Assembly: GCA_018398575.1 (NCBI GenBank)
Contig: JAGTXZ010000021.1
Location: forward strand, 2,542,001 to 2,606,000
Reading direction: 5' to 3'
Length of the DNA stretch: 64,000 bases
From: Ampelomyces quisqualis
Taxonomy: Eukaryota > Ascomycota > Dothideomycetes > Pleosporales > Phaeosphaeriaceae
Each line of letters begins with the position of its first letter. Position 1 is the first letter of the stretch. Positions 63,667 through 64,000 of this stretch are shown here, one piece after another. The notes below the pieces were generated by a model. That model was given only the letters and a program-made list of their open reading frames with translations. It searched no databases and was not told where the DNA came from. Position numbers and translations under genes: made by a program.

Positions 63667-64000
63667 CTAAGGCGAGGTAAATATACCAACTCCCTCAGTC
63701 GAATTACGTCTGTATCCATGCGCATGCGACGAGTGTCCTTGCTTCAAACTATGATGCACCGTCGTGCCCGTGGTCGAAACATTCCTCGAGAATGACTTAC
63801 CTCCCGACGCCCCGCCATGCGCATGATACGTGCTCGCTGCCTCTTCTGCGTACCTCTCAAACTCGCGACATTTCTCCTCGTACTTGGCCACATGCTCGTC
63901 TCTCTCACGATCCGCCGCATAGCGCGCCGCAATTGCACGTTCCTTCTGCTCTCGCGCCTCGCGCAACTGCGTACGCAGCGATCCGATCTCGAATTCCAAT
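63667..64000 (-). CDS. Coiled-coil protein, C-terminal part (runs off the window)
   Basis: Only the last 110 or so codons are inside the window; the gene continues beyond 64000. The visible part is a coiled coil (EFEIGSLRTQLREAREQKER, ERDEHVAKYEEKCREFERYA), then a Ser/His/Gly-rich tail, and ends GVGIFTSP with the stop at 63667-63669. That stop lies within ~10 bases of the AT-rich island, so the final residues may be chance sequence created by insertion of the repeat, or a last intron may start at GTATAT near 63680. No family could be assigned from this fragment. Confidence 0.65.
   Translation of the reverse strand, partial: LEFEIGSLRTQLREAREQKERAIAARYAADRERDEHVAKYEEKCREFERYAEEAASTYHAHGGASGGKSFSRNVSTTGTTVHHSLKQGHSSHAHGYRRNSTEGVGIFTSP

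Overview
This window reads as nuclear DNA of a filamentous ascomycete, most likely a Dothideomycete (Pleosporales-like). Almost every gene I could model has short spliceosomal introns (about 46-110 nt, GT...AG, often with a CTAAC/CTGAC-type branch point). The gene set is fungal: a chitin deacetylase with CBM18 modules, NUP120, LEU5, PPG1 and GDE1. Two very AT-rich tracts sit in otherwise roughly 50% GC DNA, which is typical of RIP-mutated repeats. There are no operons; genes lie on both strands as convergent or divergent neighbours. Every multi-exon model below was checked by hand for reading-frame closure: exon lengths sum to a multiple of three and the junctions restore family motifs.

Left part (1-12.2 kb): a PNPOx-like flavin-fold membrane protein, a gankyrin/Nas6 proteasome chaperone, an F-box-like protein, a Nit2-type amidase, a TMF/Sgm1 golgin, the mitochondrial CoA carrier Leu5 and a METTL4-type adenine-N6 methyltransferase. 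From 12.2 to 19.9 kb the window is gene-poor, with diverged repeats, two minisatellites and one small conserved-looking protein (17048-17464).

Middle (19.9-40.1 kb): a 1,670-residue WD40 plus Gemin5-TPR-like protein; UPF3 (nonsense-mediated decay) and the phosphatase PPG1, divergent around a minisatellite; dipeptidyl peptidase III; a membrane-anchored GH16 glucanase-like protein; and GDE1, an SPX-ankyrin-GDPD glycerophosphocholine phosphodiesterase. A decayed F-box-like fragment and a small AT-rich patch lie at 32.4-33.1 kb.

Right part (41.3-64 kb): XAP5/FAM50 and, divergent from it, an uncharacterised UBA/AT-hook protein with a RAD51AP1-like C-terminal tail. Then come the chitin deacetylase, a NIP30/FAM192A protein, an aldo-keto reductase, RAD51, NUP120 and a UBE2S-like E2. 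A BTB-like pseudogene with C-to-T-type stop codons, a HAD hydrolase, a ~1.3 kb AT-rich island and the 3' end of a coiled-coil gene that runs off the window complete it. The most interesting lead is the UBA/AT-hook protein as a possible fungal RAD51 accessory factor, about 7 kb from RAD51 itself.
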